Of a DNA stretch of 64,000 nt, positions 55,045 to 63,280 are shown in pieces. The first letter of the stretch is position 1. Each line of letters opens with the position of its first letter. Where the stretch lies: assembly GCA_018402205.1 (NCBI GenBank), contig JAGYIX010000006.1, forward strand, positions 62,001 through 126,000. The letters run 5' to 3'. Both the position numbers and the translations under genes were made by a program. The notes under the pieces are model-generated. The model saw only the letters and a list, made by a program, of their open reading frames with translations. It did no database searches and was not told the DNA's origin. Source of the stretch: Flavobacteriaceae bacterium. Its GTDB lineage: Bacteria > Bacteroidota > Bacteroidia > Flavobacteriales > Flavobacteriaceae.

Positions 55045-56068
55045 CTACTTAACTCCTTTAAATTGCTCTAAAAACCGCATGTCGTTTTCACTGAGCATGC
55101 GTATATCGGGTATTTGATAAAGCAACAGGGCAATTCTATCTATACCCATTCCGAAAGCGTAGCCTGAATACACCTCAGGATCAATGCCACAGTTGCGAAG
55201 TACATTAGGATCTACCATGCCACAGCCCATAATTTCGAGCCACCCTGTGCCTTTGGTCATGCGGTAATCGGTTTCGGTTTCTAGACCCCAATACACATCT
55301 ACTTCTGCGCTAGGTTCGGTAAACGGAAAGTAAGAAGGTCTTAGGCGAATTTTAGATTTTCCGAAGAGTTTGGTGGTGAAATACTGAAGTGTCTGTTTAA
55401 GGTCTGCGAAAGAGACGTCTTTGTCTATGTACAAGCCCTCAACCTGATGAAAAAAGCAGTGAGAACGCGCCGAGATATCTTCATTTCTATAGACCCTCCC
55501 AGGAGAAATGGTCCGAATTGGGGGCTGATTTTGCTCCATGTGACGCACCTGAACCGAAGAGGTGTGCGTGCGCAGCAAGATATCTGGATTGGTTTGAATA
55601 AAAAAGGTGTCTTGCATATCTCTTGCCGGATGGTGATCGGGCAAGTTTAGTGCCGTAAAGTTGTGCCAGTCGTCTTCAATTTCTGGTCCTTCTGAAACGC
55701 CAAAGCCTATAGATGAAAAGATGTCGACGATTTTATTTCGAACGATACTTATAGGATGACGGCTACCCATTTCGGTGGGGTAACCGGGCCGGGTGAGGTC
55801 AATAGTATTTTTAACGGTTTTTGAATCGGTTGAATCGGCTTGATCTTTAAGATTATCTACCTTTTCTGAAGCCGCTTGTTTTAATCGATTTATGGCTTGA
55901 CCAACTTCTTTTCGCTCGTCAGAGGCTACCGACTTAAAAGAGGCAAAAAGATCATTTAGCACCCCCTTTTTTCCTAGGTATTCAATTCTGAAGGCCTCAA
56001 TTTCTTTGGAATCAGCTACTATGAAAAGCCTCAACTTTTGTTATTAATTCTTCAATTTGCGCGAGCAT
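55045..56068 (-). CDS. pheS: Phenylalanyl-tRNA synthetase alpha subunit (frame interrupted by one base)
   Basis: PheS is the catalytic subunit that charges tRNA-Phe; pheT is not in the window. Class II motifs are present: the GFGVSEGPEIEDDWHNFTAL block and motif 2 region GRVYRNEDISARSHCFFHQVEG, with motif 3 GMGIDRIALLLYQIPDIR near the end. The ATG at 56068 gives MLAQIEELITKVEAF and then stops. Removing one base from the A run at 56024-56027 (plus strand) gives EAFIVADSKEIEAFRIEYLGKKG and restores about 340 residues. This is one of nine homopolymer breaks in the window. Confidence 0.94.
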
Positions 56069-56087
56069 CGCCTATGTTTTGGGGATT

Positions 56088-56095
56088 TAAAAGTA
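56088..56095 (-). promoter_or_regulatory. Possible -7 element of pheS
   Basis: The minus strand reads TACTTTTA, 7 of 8 matches to TAnnTTTG, 19 bases before the restored ATG. No -33 TTTG is seen. Confidence 0.3.
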
Positions 56096-56151
56096 GTAAA
56101 GGATTTTTAAAGACCACTGATGCGCTAGTATCAAAAATCACGATAACCCTC

Positions 56152-56182
56152 TTTGTGGGCTGAAATTAGAAGATTATCTTTA
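56152..56182 (+). promoter_or_regulatory. Promoter of the small membrane protein and SulP genes
   Basis: TTTG at 56152-56155, 19-base spacer, TATCTTTA at 56175-56182 (7 of 8 to TAnnTTTG). The predicted start is near 56189, which puts an upstream ATG at 56182 outside the message. Confidence 0.5.
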
Positions 56183-56209
56183 TGGCACTCATAAAAAAAA
56201 GTTTATTCA

Positions 56210-56536
56210 TTGTTTGTATCCATTCGTATAGCTCAAATAGTTTCTGTAGTCATGATTTTTGTCTTGACCTCCTCAGAATTGACCCGCTATGCTTGCGGTG
56301 AATGGACTTATGCCATTAGTTTGGAATACGAAGCCGAAGAGTCTTCTGACGCAGAGCCAAAAACGGAAGTAGCTGACCAATCTGACGAGGTTATTTTTAC
56401 GGGTATCACAACGGAATATATTCAGGTCTCCTTTCAGCAGATCCTCACCCTAGGTTATCGGTTTCAAAAACCAACTTTTGGTTTGTGTAGGGTGCAACTA
56501 GAGCCCCCAGACTATGAAATTGGTTTGTTAGTTTAG
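56210..56536 (+). CDS. Small exported/membrane hypothetical protein
   Basis: I do not recognise a family. A hydrophobic N terminus (about residues 1-22) is followed by a short acidic domain with a cysteine in YACGEW; it may be exported or anchored. As read, the start is TTG at 56210. An ATG at 56182 lies in another frame; removing one A from the run of eight (56193-56200) joins it to this frame and gives a longer N terminus, MALIKKVYSLFVSIRI. Which is right depends on the transcription start. It ends 31 bases before the SulP gene, so co-transcription is likely. Confidence 0.5.
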   Translation: MFVSIRIAQIVSVVMIFVLTSSELTRYACGEWTYAISLEYEAEESSDAEPKTEVADQSDEVIFTGITTEYIQVSFQQILTLGYRFQKPTFGLCRVQLEPPDYEIGLLV

Positions 56537-56567
56537 CTCTACGTTCTTAATCTTACCTTATTTAAAT

Positions 56568-58145
56568 ATGTTTAAAACTCTAAAGGCAGATCTTCCTGCT
56601 AGTATTGTCGTATTTTTTGTAGCCCTTCCGCTGTGTTTGGGCATTGCTTTAGCCTCGGGAGCCCCATTATTTTCGGGCCTAATTGCCGGGATTATAGGAG
56701 GAATTGTTGTAGGAGCCATTAGTGGTTCTCAAGTAGGGGTGAGTGGCCCGGCCGCTGGACTCGCGGCTATTGTACTTGCCGCCATTACTAGCTTTGGCGA
56801 CTATAGAATTTTCTTACTTACCGTAGTTATTGCAGGAGTTATTCAAGTGATACTTGGATTTCTCAAAGCTGGAATTATCGGGTATTTCTTTCCGTCATCG
56901 GTTATCAAGGGAATGCTAACGGGCATAGGAATCATTATTGTGCTTAAGCAGATTCCTCATTTTTTTGGATACAATTCTGACGGAATGGGAGATTTTGCTT
57001 TTTCGGAACAAGACGGAACCAACACCTTCCAAAGCATTATTCAGACTGCAAAATACATTAGTCCCGGAGCCACGCTGATTGGTTTTATAGGCCTTTTTGT
57101 AATGCTCTTTTGGGACAAGGTCCTTGCAAAAAAAGCTAGGTTTTTTACTATTATTCAAGGCCCTATCGTGGCTGTAGCCCTAGGAATTGTATATGCCATG
57201 GTCACCAAAGACCATCCGGTGTGGGGTGTTGCCAGTATGCATTTAGTTTCGGTTCCTGTGTTTGAATCGTTAGCTGATTTCACCGCGCAATTTACCTACC
57301 CGTCTTTTTCGAGTATTTCGAATAAAGAGGTTTGGATTGTTGCATTTACTATTGCGCTTGTAGCCAGTCTAGAGACCTTATTGAGCGTTGAGGCCACCGA
57401 TAAACTAGATCCGCACAAGCGTGTTACACCAACCAACAGAGAGCTTGTAGCTCAGGGCGTGGGCAACATCATGTCAGGAATGATAGGAGGGCTTCCTATC
57501 ACTCAGGTGATCGTTCGTAGCTCCGCGAATATTCAGTCGAAGAATGAAACTAAGTTATCGGCTATAATTCATGGATTTTTATTGTTGATCGCGGTTATAC
57601 TCTTGCCAAGGGTCATTAATGAAATCCCCCTTTCTGTGCTTGCAGCCATTCTTATTCTAGTTGGCTATAAATTGGCTGAGCCTAGCTTGTTTAAGAAAAT
57701 GTTTCAACTTGGAACTAAACAATTTGCTCCATTCATAGTTACTATTATTGGCATTGTTTTCACCGACCTACTCATTGGAATTTCGTTAGGCCTTGGCGTA
57801 GGCGTAATCGTTATTCTCTTTTATAGTTTTAAGAACTCTCATTTTTTACAACTTAGAGACGAAAGCGCTGAAACCCCATCCTATAAAATGACGCTAGCAG
57901 AAGAGGTTACTTTTTTCAATAAGGGGGCAATATTAGATGCGCTTGAGCGAATGCCTAATAATGCATCGGTAGAAATAGACGTGCGAAAAACGCGCTATTT
58001 AGATTATGATATTGTTGAAATCATCCAAGACTTTGGACACAAAGCTAAGGAGCGCAATATAACCCTAACGGTAATATCCGAAAGAGGAATCGTGGGGGAT
58101 CTGGAGAATTTGGTACGGTTTTTTACACACCCCACCAATAGCTAG
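56568..58145 (+). CDS. SulP-family anion transporter (bicarbonate or sulfate)
   Basis: This inner-membrane transporter has about 10-12 hydrophobic segments across 1-420 and a C-terminal STAS domain (about 440-520). The SulP core signature region is SQVGVSGPAAGLAAIVL (about 50-66). Substrate is unproved: sulfate, bicarbonate or another anion. A beta-type carbonic anhydrase gene lies directly opposite with the stop codons only 3 bases apart; such pairs are common in marine bacteria and favour bicarbonate. 525 residues is usual. Confidence 0.88.
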   Translation: MFKTLKADLPASIVVFFVALPLCLGIALASGAPLFSGLIAGIIGGIVVGAISGSQVGVSGPAAGLAAIVLAAITSFGDYRIFLLTVVIAGVIQVILGFLKAGIIGYFFPSSVIKGMLTGIGIIIVLKQIPHFFGYNSDGMGDFAFSEQDGTNTFQSIIQTAKYISPGATLIGFIGLFVMLFWDKVLAKKARFFTIIQGPIVAVALGIVYAMVTKDHPVWGVASMHLVSVPVFESLADFTAQFTYPSFSSISNKEVWIVAFTIALVASLETLLSVEATDKLDPHKRVTPTNRELVAQGVGNIMSGMIGGLPITQVIVRSSANIQSKNETKLSAIIHGFLLLIAVILLPRVINEIPLSVLAAILILVGYKLAEPSLFKKMFQLGTKQFAPFIVTIIGIVFTDLLIGISLGLGVGVIVILFYSFKNSHFLQLRDESAETPSYKMTLAEEVTFFNKGAILDALERMPNNASVEIDVRKTRYLDYDIVEIIQDFGHKAKERNITLTVISERGIVGDLENLVRFFTHPTNS

Positions 58146-58148
58146 AGA

Positions 58149-58778
58149 TTAGTCTAAAAAGCTTACCTCACCTGTGGCCACATTATACATGGCACCAATA
58201 ATTTTAATGGCACCTTCTTTTTCCATTGACCTTAAAACATTAGAATAGATTCGGATGTTTTGAACAGTAAGTTTCACGTTTTCTAAGGCCACGGCATCTA
58301 CAAAGGTTGCATTCTTTGAGGTGCGCTCTTCTGGATTTTCAGGCTCGGTAACTGCCAAAACTGCAGGGTTTATCTTAGCTAACAATGCGGTTAGATTTCC
58401 TAATTCTGCCTGATCGCAAGCCCCTTTCACCGCTCCGCAAGACGTATGACCTAGAACTACGACTAATCTAGCCCCCGCCAATTTACACGCAAATTCAAGG
58501 CTTCCTAAAATATCCTCGTTTACAACGTTTCCTGCCACACGGGCGCTAAATAGTGAGCCAATGCCTTGATCGAAGACGAGCGAGGTGGGAACCCGAGAGT
58601 CGATGCAGCCGATAATGCTGGCAAAGGGGTATTGACCATAGGCAGTCTCAATCACTTGTTGGTGGAGCTTGCGTTCACGTAGAGATCCGTTTAAGAAACG
58701 CTCATTGCCCTCTTTAAGAAGTTGAAGCGCCTTTGCCGGCGTCATCTGTATTTGACTTTCGGATGTTTGGGTTGGCAT
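58149..58778 (-). CDS. Beta-class carbonic anhydrase
   Basis: The enzyme interconverts carbon dioxide and bicarbonate. The 209-residue protein has the zinc site: CIDSRVP (Cys and Asp, about 58-64) and the LGHTSCGAVKGA block (His and Cys, about 112-123). It is cytoplasmic, with no signal. It converges on the SulP gene, which suggests that the two work together in bicarbonate uptake or internal carbonate balance. The upstream promoter candidate on the minus strand (TATCTTTC, 58796-58803) is 7 of 8 to the consensus. Confidence 0.93.
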   Translation of the reverse strand: MPTQTSESQIQMTPAKALQLLKEGNERFLNGSLRERKLHQQVIETAYGQYPFASIIGCIDSRVPTSLVFDQGIGSLFSARVAGNVVNEDILGSLEFACKLAGARLVVVLGHTSCGAVKGACDQAELGNLTALLAKINPAVLAVTEPENPEERTSKNATFVDAVALENVKLTVQNIRIYSNVLRSMEKEGAIKIIGAMYNVATGEVSFLD

Positions 58779-58837
58779 AAATTAAAGTATATATTGAAAG
58801 ATAGACATTTGTAACATATCCTAAATACCGTCTATTT

Positions 58838-59602
58838 CTAAAATTTTATCCGCCTTATATCTTGCTCTTTTAGCCAACCTGACTGCCCATTGGCCAGTCT
58901 AACTTCAGTATAATCTTGAAAACGTCCTTCTATCTGAACCTTGGTGCCCTCATGCAGTTCAAAAACTACAGGAGCTTGCGATTTTGGCTCAGACAAGACC
59001 AGCACACGCGGTTCAAATACAATGGCGGAATCATCACTTTCTATAAGTGTTTTAGCCTTAAATGTCATGGCGTATAGGGCCAATGAAGCCGTGAACAAAA
59101 CCATTGAAGTTCTCCACCAAATTTTGCGTTTTGTAGCTTTAAAGGCCACAAATATCAAAAGCCCGAAGCCTCCTAAAACCAGCGAGATTATCCCCCACAG
59201 TTTTATAGAAATAACATCAAAAAATTGGTTTATTATGCGCTGACCCAAGGGCAGAGGCAGGGGGTCGATCTTATCTAAGCGCTGATTTTCTGCAAAAGTT
59301 AGGTTGTTTAAAATGCGCTGATTATTAGGGTCTACAAGTAATCCCCGTTCGTAATACAGAATACTGGCCGCGGTATTTTTATTCTTGAAATACGCATTTC
59401 CTAGATTCAAGTAAAGCTCTGGGGAATGCACACCTTCGGCGAGAATCGTCTGAAAGTAATTAATGGCCTCTTCGTATTTTTCGGCTACGTACGCTTCGTT
59501 TCCTAATGCAAAAAGCTGTTCGTGATTTATTTCACTTTGCGCATGCCCCACTGAAAGGGAACAAGAGAACAGAGCTATTATATATAATCTAATGGCTTTC
59601 AT
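58838..59602 (-). CDS. batE: BatE-like TPR and SH3 protein
   Basis: A signal peptide (1-20), TPR repeats (about 28-100: LGNEAYVAEKYEEAINYFQTI, LGNAYFKNKNTAASILYYERG), a pair of transmembrane helices (about 135-180), and a C-terminal SH3-like domain (about 195-254). BatE is the last member of the Bat (Bacteroides aerotolerance) operon, which is thought to act in the periplasm or inner membrane during oxidative stress. It overlaps the start of batD by 4 bases, so the two are translationally coupled. Confidence 0.86.
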   Translation of the reverse strand: MKAIRLYIIALFSCSLSVGHAQSEINHEQLFALGNEAYVAEKYEEAINYFQTILAEGVHSPELYLNLGNAYFKNKNTAASILYYERGLLVDPNNQRILNNLTFAENQRLDKIDPLPLPLGQRIINQFFDVISIKLWGIISLVLGGFGLLIFVAFKATKRKIWWRTSMVLFTASLALYAMTFKAKTLIESDDSAIVFEPRVLVLSEPKSQAPVVFELHEGTKVQIEGRFQDYTEVRLANGQSGWLKEQDIRRIKF

Positions 59603-61392
59603 AACGCTTTGGCTTTAGCTTGAATAAGCTGAATAAGTTTATGTAAACGCTCTAAATCTGACTCTACATCGCTGCTACTAATAGGGCTGTATTTAATGAG
59701 GTTAACTTTGTTCATCAATGCAGCAATTTCTTCTACTGCCGAAGATTCGAGCGCGACCTTTCCAAGTACACTTTTAATTTGCCCATCGGAGGCTCCTCTA
59801 ATAGTCTCTTTTAATAATAACGAAAGAGCGTGATCAAGCGTTTTTGAAAGTGCTTCATAGAATTCTTCGATTTGTCCTTTTGATGCGCAATCTTCAGTTT
59901 CTTTCAGGAGATTTTTTATGCGCTTTTGGTATGACTTTTTGAGTGTTCCTGATGACTTCAGACTTATTTTTTGGTACAGTCTAGAGGTTAAGCCGATAAC
60001 CAATGCGCCTAGAATAAAACTTAAAATGAAGGCAAGGTGAATAATTCCCCCGCTCCAAGATTCTGAAACAATGGGCTCAAATGAGCTCGTAAATGCATTG
60101 GAGACAAAGGCATTTTGCACACTCAACGCGCTAGGCGAGGACACCGCAGATTCATTGGTAGAGCCCGCGCTCGGAGTTGATCGCACAGGTCCATTTTCAA
60201 CGCTAATGCTTAAAGGATTAGAAGTTAGCGTCACATAACTTTCTTTTTCAAGATCGAAATAGCTGAATTTCAATTCATTTACGGGGTAATTACCCACATA
60301 TCTCGGAACTACGGTATACGTTTGACGAACAGCGCCTTTCATTCCCGATACTGATACGCTCACCTCATCATTAAACTCTGGTTCGTATTGCTCTAGAGAA
60401 GACGGAAGGCTGAGTTCAGGCAGCTTTAAAAGCTTCAGATTACCTGTGCCAGAGACTTTTACCCCGATCTGCAATGATTCGTTGGCGTCTAGAGTGGTTT
60501 TATTTGCCGAGGTCTCAAAGTTGAATTTTCCGACTGCACCGCTGAAATCGTCTGGCCTTCCTGCGGCAGGCAAAGCTTTAACATTGAGCACAGACGCTCC
60601 AGCCGAAACCACCTTAGTGGCCGAGCGCATTATAGGGTCTCCAAAAAAGTCGCGTCTTCCAGTAGGAATTTGTACGTATAATTCTAGAGAAAAAGGCTCA
60701 ATCGGTAGTGCCCCTGATTTTTGCGGATACAGCACTACCTGTTTTAAGTCTACTGCATTAAAGTCTTCATTTTGATAGGTAGTTCTCCGCGTTTCATATT
60801 CTTTTATGGGAATATCTTGGCTCCAGAAGTTATTGTAAGAGGGGTTATCGACGGGAACAAAATTGGTAATGTATACTTGAGGCGAAAAATACAAGGTATA
60901 GGTGACCAGCACAGCCTCATTCTCATAGGGGCTTGGTTTAGAGATGGAGGCTATCAGATACAGACTTTCATTTGCCACATCTTGAGTCGTTTTTGGTGCA
61001 TTCGGATTGGCCACAGATGCGGTTACCTCTACTATTTTCTCTTTAGTGGTGTATCGCTCACCGGCAATGGTGATGTAGGCCGGTTTAATTCGAAGTGTTC
61101 CCTGTTTTTTGGGCTTTAGCACATAAGTATAAGACCTTGAGAAACTGCGCTTACCGTTGATCCAAGAAGAACTGGTTGACTGAGAAGGACCCATGAGTAC
61201 TTCGAAATCAGTAAAAGCTGGAGGCTCAAAAAGGTCTCCGTCTTTATTCATTTCAAACGATACTCTAAGGCGTTCGTTGAGGCCGAGACGATTCTTGCTG
61301 AGTACTACTTCAAACTGCGTCTGCTCCTCTTGGGCAAACCCAAAAACAGAAACAGTTAAGAATGCAATAAAAAGCCTTAATCGAAACATCAC
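59599..61392 (-). CDS. batD: BatD-like oxygen-tolerance protein
   Basis: The 597-residue protein has a signal peptide (1-20), several immunoglobulin-like beta domains, a transmembrane helix (about 450-470) and a helical cytoplasmic tail. This is the BatD layout. The protein probably lies in the periplasm, anchored in the inner membrane, and works with the von Willebrand factor A proteins BatA and BatB encoded just downstream on the same strand. The stop overlaps batE, and its start overlaps the batC stop (ATGA). Confidence 0.86.
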   Translation of the reverse strand: MMFRLRLFIAFLTVSVFGFAQEEQTQFEVVLSKNRLGLNERLRVSFEMNKDGDLFEPPAFTDFEVLMGPSQSTSSSWINGKRSFSRSYTYVLKPKKQGTLRIKPAYITIAGERYTTKEKIVEVTASVANPNAPKTTQDVANESLYLIASISKPSPYENEAVLVTYTLYFSPQVYITNFVPVDNPSYNNFWSQDIPIKEYETRRTTYQNEDFNAVDLKQVVLYPQKSGALPIEPFSLELYVQIPTGRRDFFGDPIMRSATKVVSAGASVLNVKALPAAGRPDDFSGAVGKFNFETSANKTTLDANESLQIGVKVSGTGNLKLLKLPELSLPSSLEQYEPEFNDEVSVSVSGMKGAVRQTYTVVPRYVGNYPVNELKFSYFDLEKESYVTLTSNPLSISVENGPVRSTPSAGSTNESAVSSPSALSVQNAFVSNAFTSSFEPIVSESWSGGIIHLAFILSFILGALVIGLTSRLYQKISLKSSGTLKKSYQKRIKNLLKETEDCASKGQIEEFYEALSKTLDHALSLLLKETIRGASDGQIKSVLGKVALESSAVEEIAALMNKVNLIKYSPISSSDVESDLERLHKLIQLIQAKAKAL

Positions 61393-62237
61393 CAGTCTTT
61401 TTCTACCTTTAATTTACGCCCTTGAACTTTTTGGGCGTTCATTTTTTCTTGGACTTTGTTCTCTTCATTTTGAAGCGCTTGTAAAAGGGCTTCTATTTGT
61501 TGTTTAGAGAGCTCTTGAGGCTGAGGGCTATTTTGCTGAGGTTGGTTTTCAGGCTTTTTACCGCGCTCTTCTTTCTCTTCGCCATCTCCTTTTTTTTGCT
61601 CTTCTTTTTCTTTTTGATTCTTGCCTTCGTCGTCAGATTGGTCTTCTTTAGAATCTCCGTCGCTTTGATCTTCTTCATTCTCACCATCTCCGCCTTCGTT
61701 TTGTTGATCTTGCTGTTGATCTTGCTGTTGATCCTGCTGATCCTGGTCTTGATCCTGGTCTTGATCCTGGTCTTGATCTTGCTGCTCATCTTCTAGCATC
61801 TTTTTGGCAAGGGCGTAGTTATAGCGCGTTTCATCGTCGTCTGGGTTTCGTTTCAAGGCTTCTTTATAGGCTTGAACTGCATTTTCATATTCTTTTCGCT
61901 GCATATAGACGTTTCCAATATTGTGAAATGCCTGATGTTCAATAGATTCATTGTTAGACTTTACACTAGCTGTTTTGTAGTGGCCGAATGACTCTTCAGT
62001 AGCTCCTAGCTTAAATAGGGTGTTACCGAGGTTATAGTCTGACACAGCGTTTAGTGTATCTATAGCGCTTGCGGTACGAAATGCTTTTTCTGCCTGAGCC
62101 GGATTGTTTTGATCAATAAAAGAAACCCCTTCGTAGGTGTTTTTCATGCTCTCTTTTCGCAGTTCTTGACCAAAGACGCTGCTAAAAGAGATTAGAAGGG
62201 AGACCGATAACCACTTTAATCTATTCATTTTCTCCAT
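61389..62237 (-). CDS. batC: BatC-like TPR protein with Asp/Gln-rich linker
   Basis: TPR-like helices (about 35-140) carry IDTLNAVSDYNLGNTLFKLG and YMQRKEYENAVQAYKEALKRNP. A signal peptide opens the protein. A long low-complexity stretch (about 150-240) is mostly Asp, Gln and Glu, made by a 12-bp DNA repeat; the last 40 residues are helical. The TPR part probably binds partner proteins of the Bat complex. It overlaps batB by 13 bases. Confidence 0.84.
   Translation of the reverse strand: MEKMNRLKWLSVSLLISFSSVFGQELRKESMKNTYEGVSFIDQNNPAQAEKAFRTASAIDTLNAVSDYNLGNTLFKLGATEESFGHYKTASVKSNNESIEHQAFHNIGNVYMQRKEYENAVQAYKEALKRNPDDDETRYNYALAKKMLEDEQQDQDQDQDQDQDQDQQDQQQDQQQDQQNEGGDGENEEDQSDGDSKEDQSDDEGKNQKEKEEQKKGDGEEKEERGKKPENQPQQNSPQPQELSKQQIEALLQALQNEENKVQEKMNAQKVQGRKLKVEKDW
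61703..61790. repeat. Hexanucleotide-based tandem repeat in batC
   Basis: GATCCTGGTCTT repeats three times at 61739-61774, and related GATCTTGCTGTT units lie at 61706-61729. It encodes alternating D-Q in the minus-strand reading. All units keep the frame. Confidence 0.85.
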
Positions 62238-63280
62238 TTTTTAACGCGCCAAATAAGGCTTTTAGATTTTCTTTCAAGTAGAGACGTATCTATAAATAGC
62301 AATAGTAATGCCGCTCCAATAAACCATTGAAATTGATCTTTGTAGGCAGAATAGGTCTGTGTCTCAAAAGCCGTCTTGTCTAGTCGATCAAGAAATGCTT
62401 TGAGTTCAGAGATGGCTAGCTCTGTATCTGCTGAATCAATAAAGGTACCCTTAGTTTGATCGGCAAGCATTTTTAAAGAGGTATCATTGCGTTTGGAAAT
62501 AACTACGTTGCCCTCGCTGTCTTTTTTGAAAGTTATTCCTCTGCCACCTATGTTTTCTGGAATAGGAGCCCCTTCAGGAGTACCTAAGGCAATGCTAACA
62601 ATATATATAGAGGCCTCTTCTGCAATCGAAGCGGCAGTGTCAATTCCAGACTCACTGTGATCTTCGCCATCTGATAGTAACACTAAAACTTTACTAGTGA
62701 CCCCCTGTTGGTCGTAAAATGTCGAGGCGAGTTTAACGGCTTCGTTGATAGCTGTTCCTTGTGAAGACATCATGTCTGTGTTTACCCCTCTAAGAAACAT
62801 TTTTGCAGCGCCATAATCGGTGGTGATTGGAAGTTGCGGAAAGGCGGTAGCCGCGTATGTAATCATTCCGACACGGTCTCCTGTAAGTTGATTTAGTGTT
62901 TCGGAAACAATTCGTTTTGCCTTTTCCATACGATTGGGGGCTATATCTTCTGCAAGCATACTCTTAGAGACGTCAATCGCAAACACTATATCTACCCCTT
63001 CTCTTTTTACGGTGCCTAATTGGGTTCCAATTTTTGGATTTGCCAAGGCCACAAACAGAAGAATTATTGCTACAAATAACAGACTGAATTTTACTACGGG
63101 GCGCACCTTAGATTGCTCTGGGGCTAAGCGCTCTAGCATTAGAGCACGAAGCTTATTGTCAGGTTGAGTAGTGCTCAATACTTTTTTCTGCCACCATCGT
63201 TTATATCCGAAAAGCAACAGCAAAAAGGCTGCGGCAAAAAGGCTATAATTCAAATAATATGGAGCGTCTAGTAATATCAC
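62225..63280 (-). CDS. batB: BatB-like von Willebrand factor A protein
   Basis: A 351-residue membrane protein with an N-terminal helix pair, a VWA domain (about 90-290) and a C-terminal helix (about 320-340). The metal-ion-dependent adhesion site reads DVSKSML near residue 100, the DxSxS motif, with a following threonine in TGDRVGMITYAATAF. It resembles BatA encoded just upstream, which suggests a duplication. The two overlap by 4 bases, and the batA product probably forms a complex with it. Confidence 0.88.
   Translation of the reverse strand: MILLDAPYYLNYSLFAAAFLLLLFGYKRWWQKKVLSTTQPDNKLRALMLERLAPEQSKVRPVVKFSLLFVAIILLFVALANPKIGTQLGTVKREGVDIVFAIDVSKSMLAEDIAPNRMEKAKRIVSETLNQLTGDRVGMITYAATAFPQLPITTDYGAAKMFLRGVNTDMMSSQGTAINEAVKLASTFYDQQGVTSKVLVLLSDGEDHSESGIDTAASIAEEASIYIVSIALGTPEGAPIPENIGGRGITFKKDSEGNVVISKRNDTSLKMLADQTKGTFIDSADTELAISELKAFLDRLDKTAFETQTYSAYKDQFQWFIGAALLLLFIDTSLLERKSKSLIWRVKKWRK

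Noticed and set aside
56182-56210. ATG at 56182 as the start of the small membrane protein
   Set aside because: It overlaps the -7 element TATCTTTA and would be upstream of the predicted transcription start; it also lies in a different frame unless a base is removed.
61493-61796. Two long open frames opposite and overlapping batC
   Set aside because: They are frame shadows of the Asp/Gln-rich repeat; one is almost only Leu, Ile and Val, the other almost only Lys and Ile.
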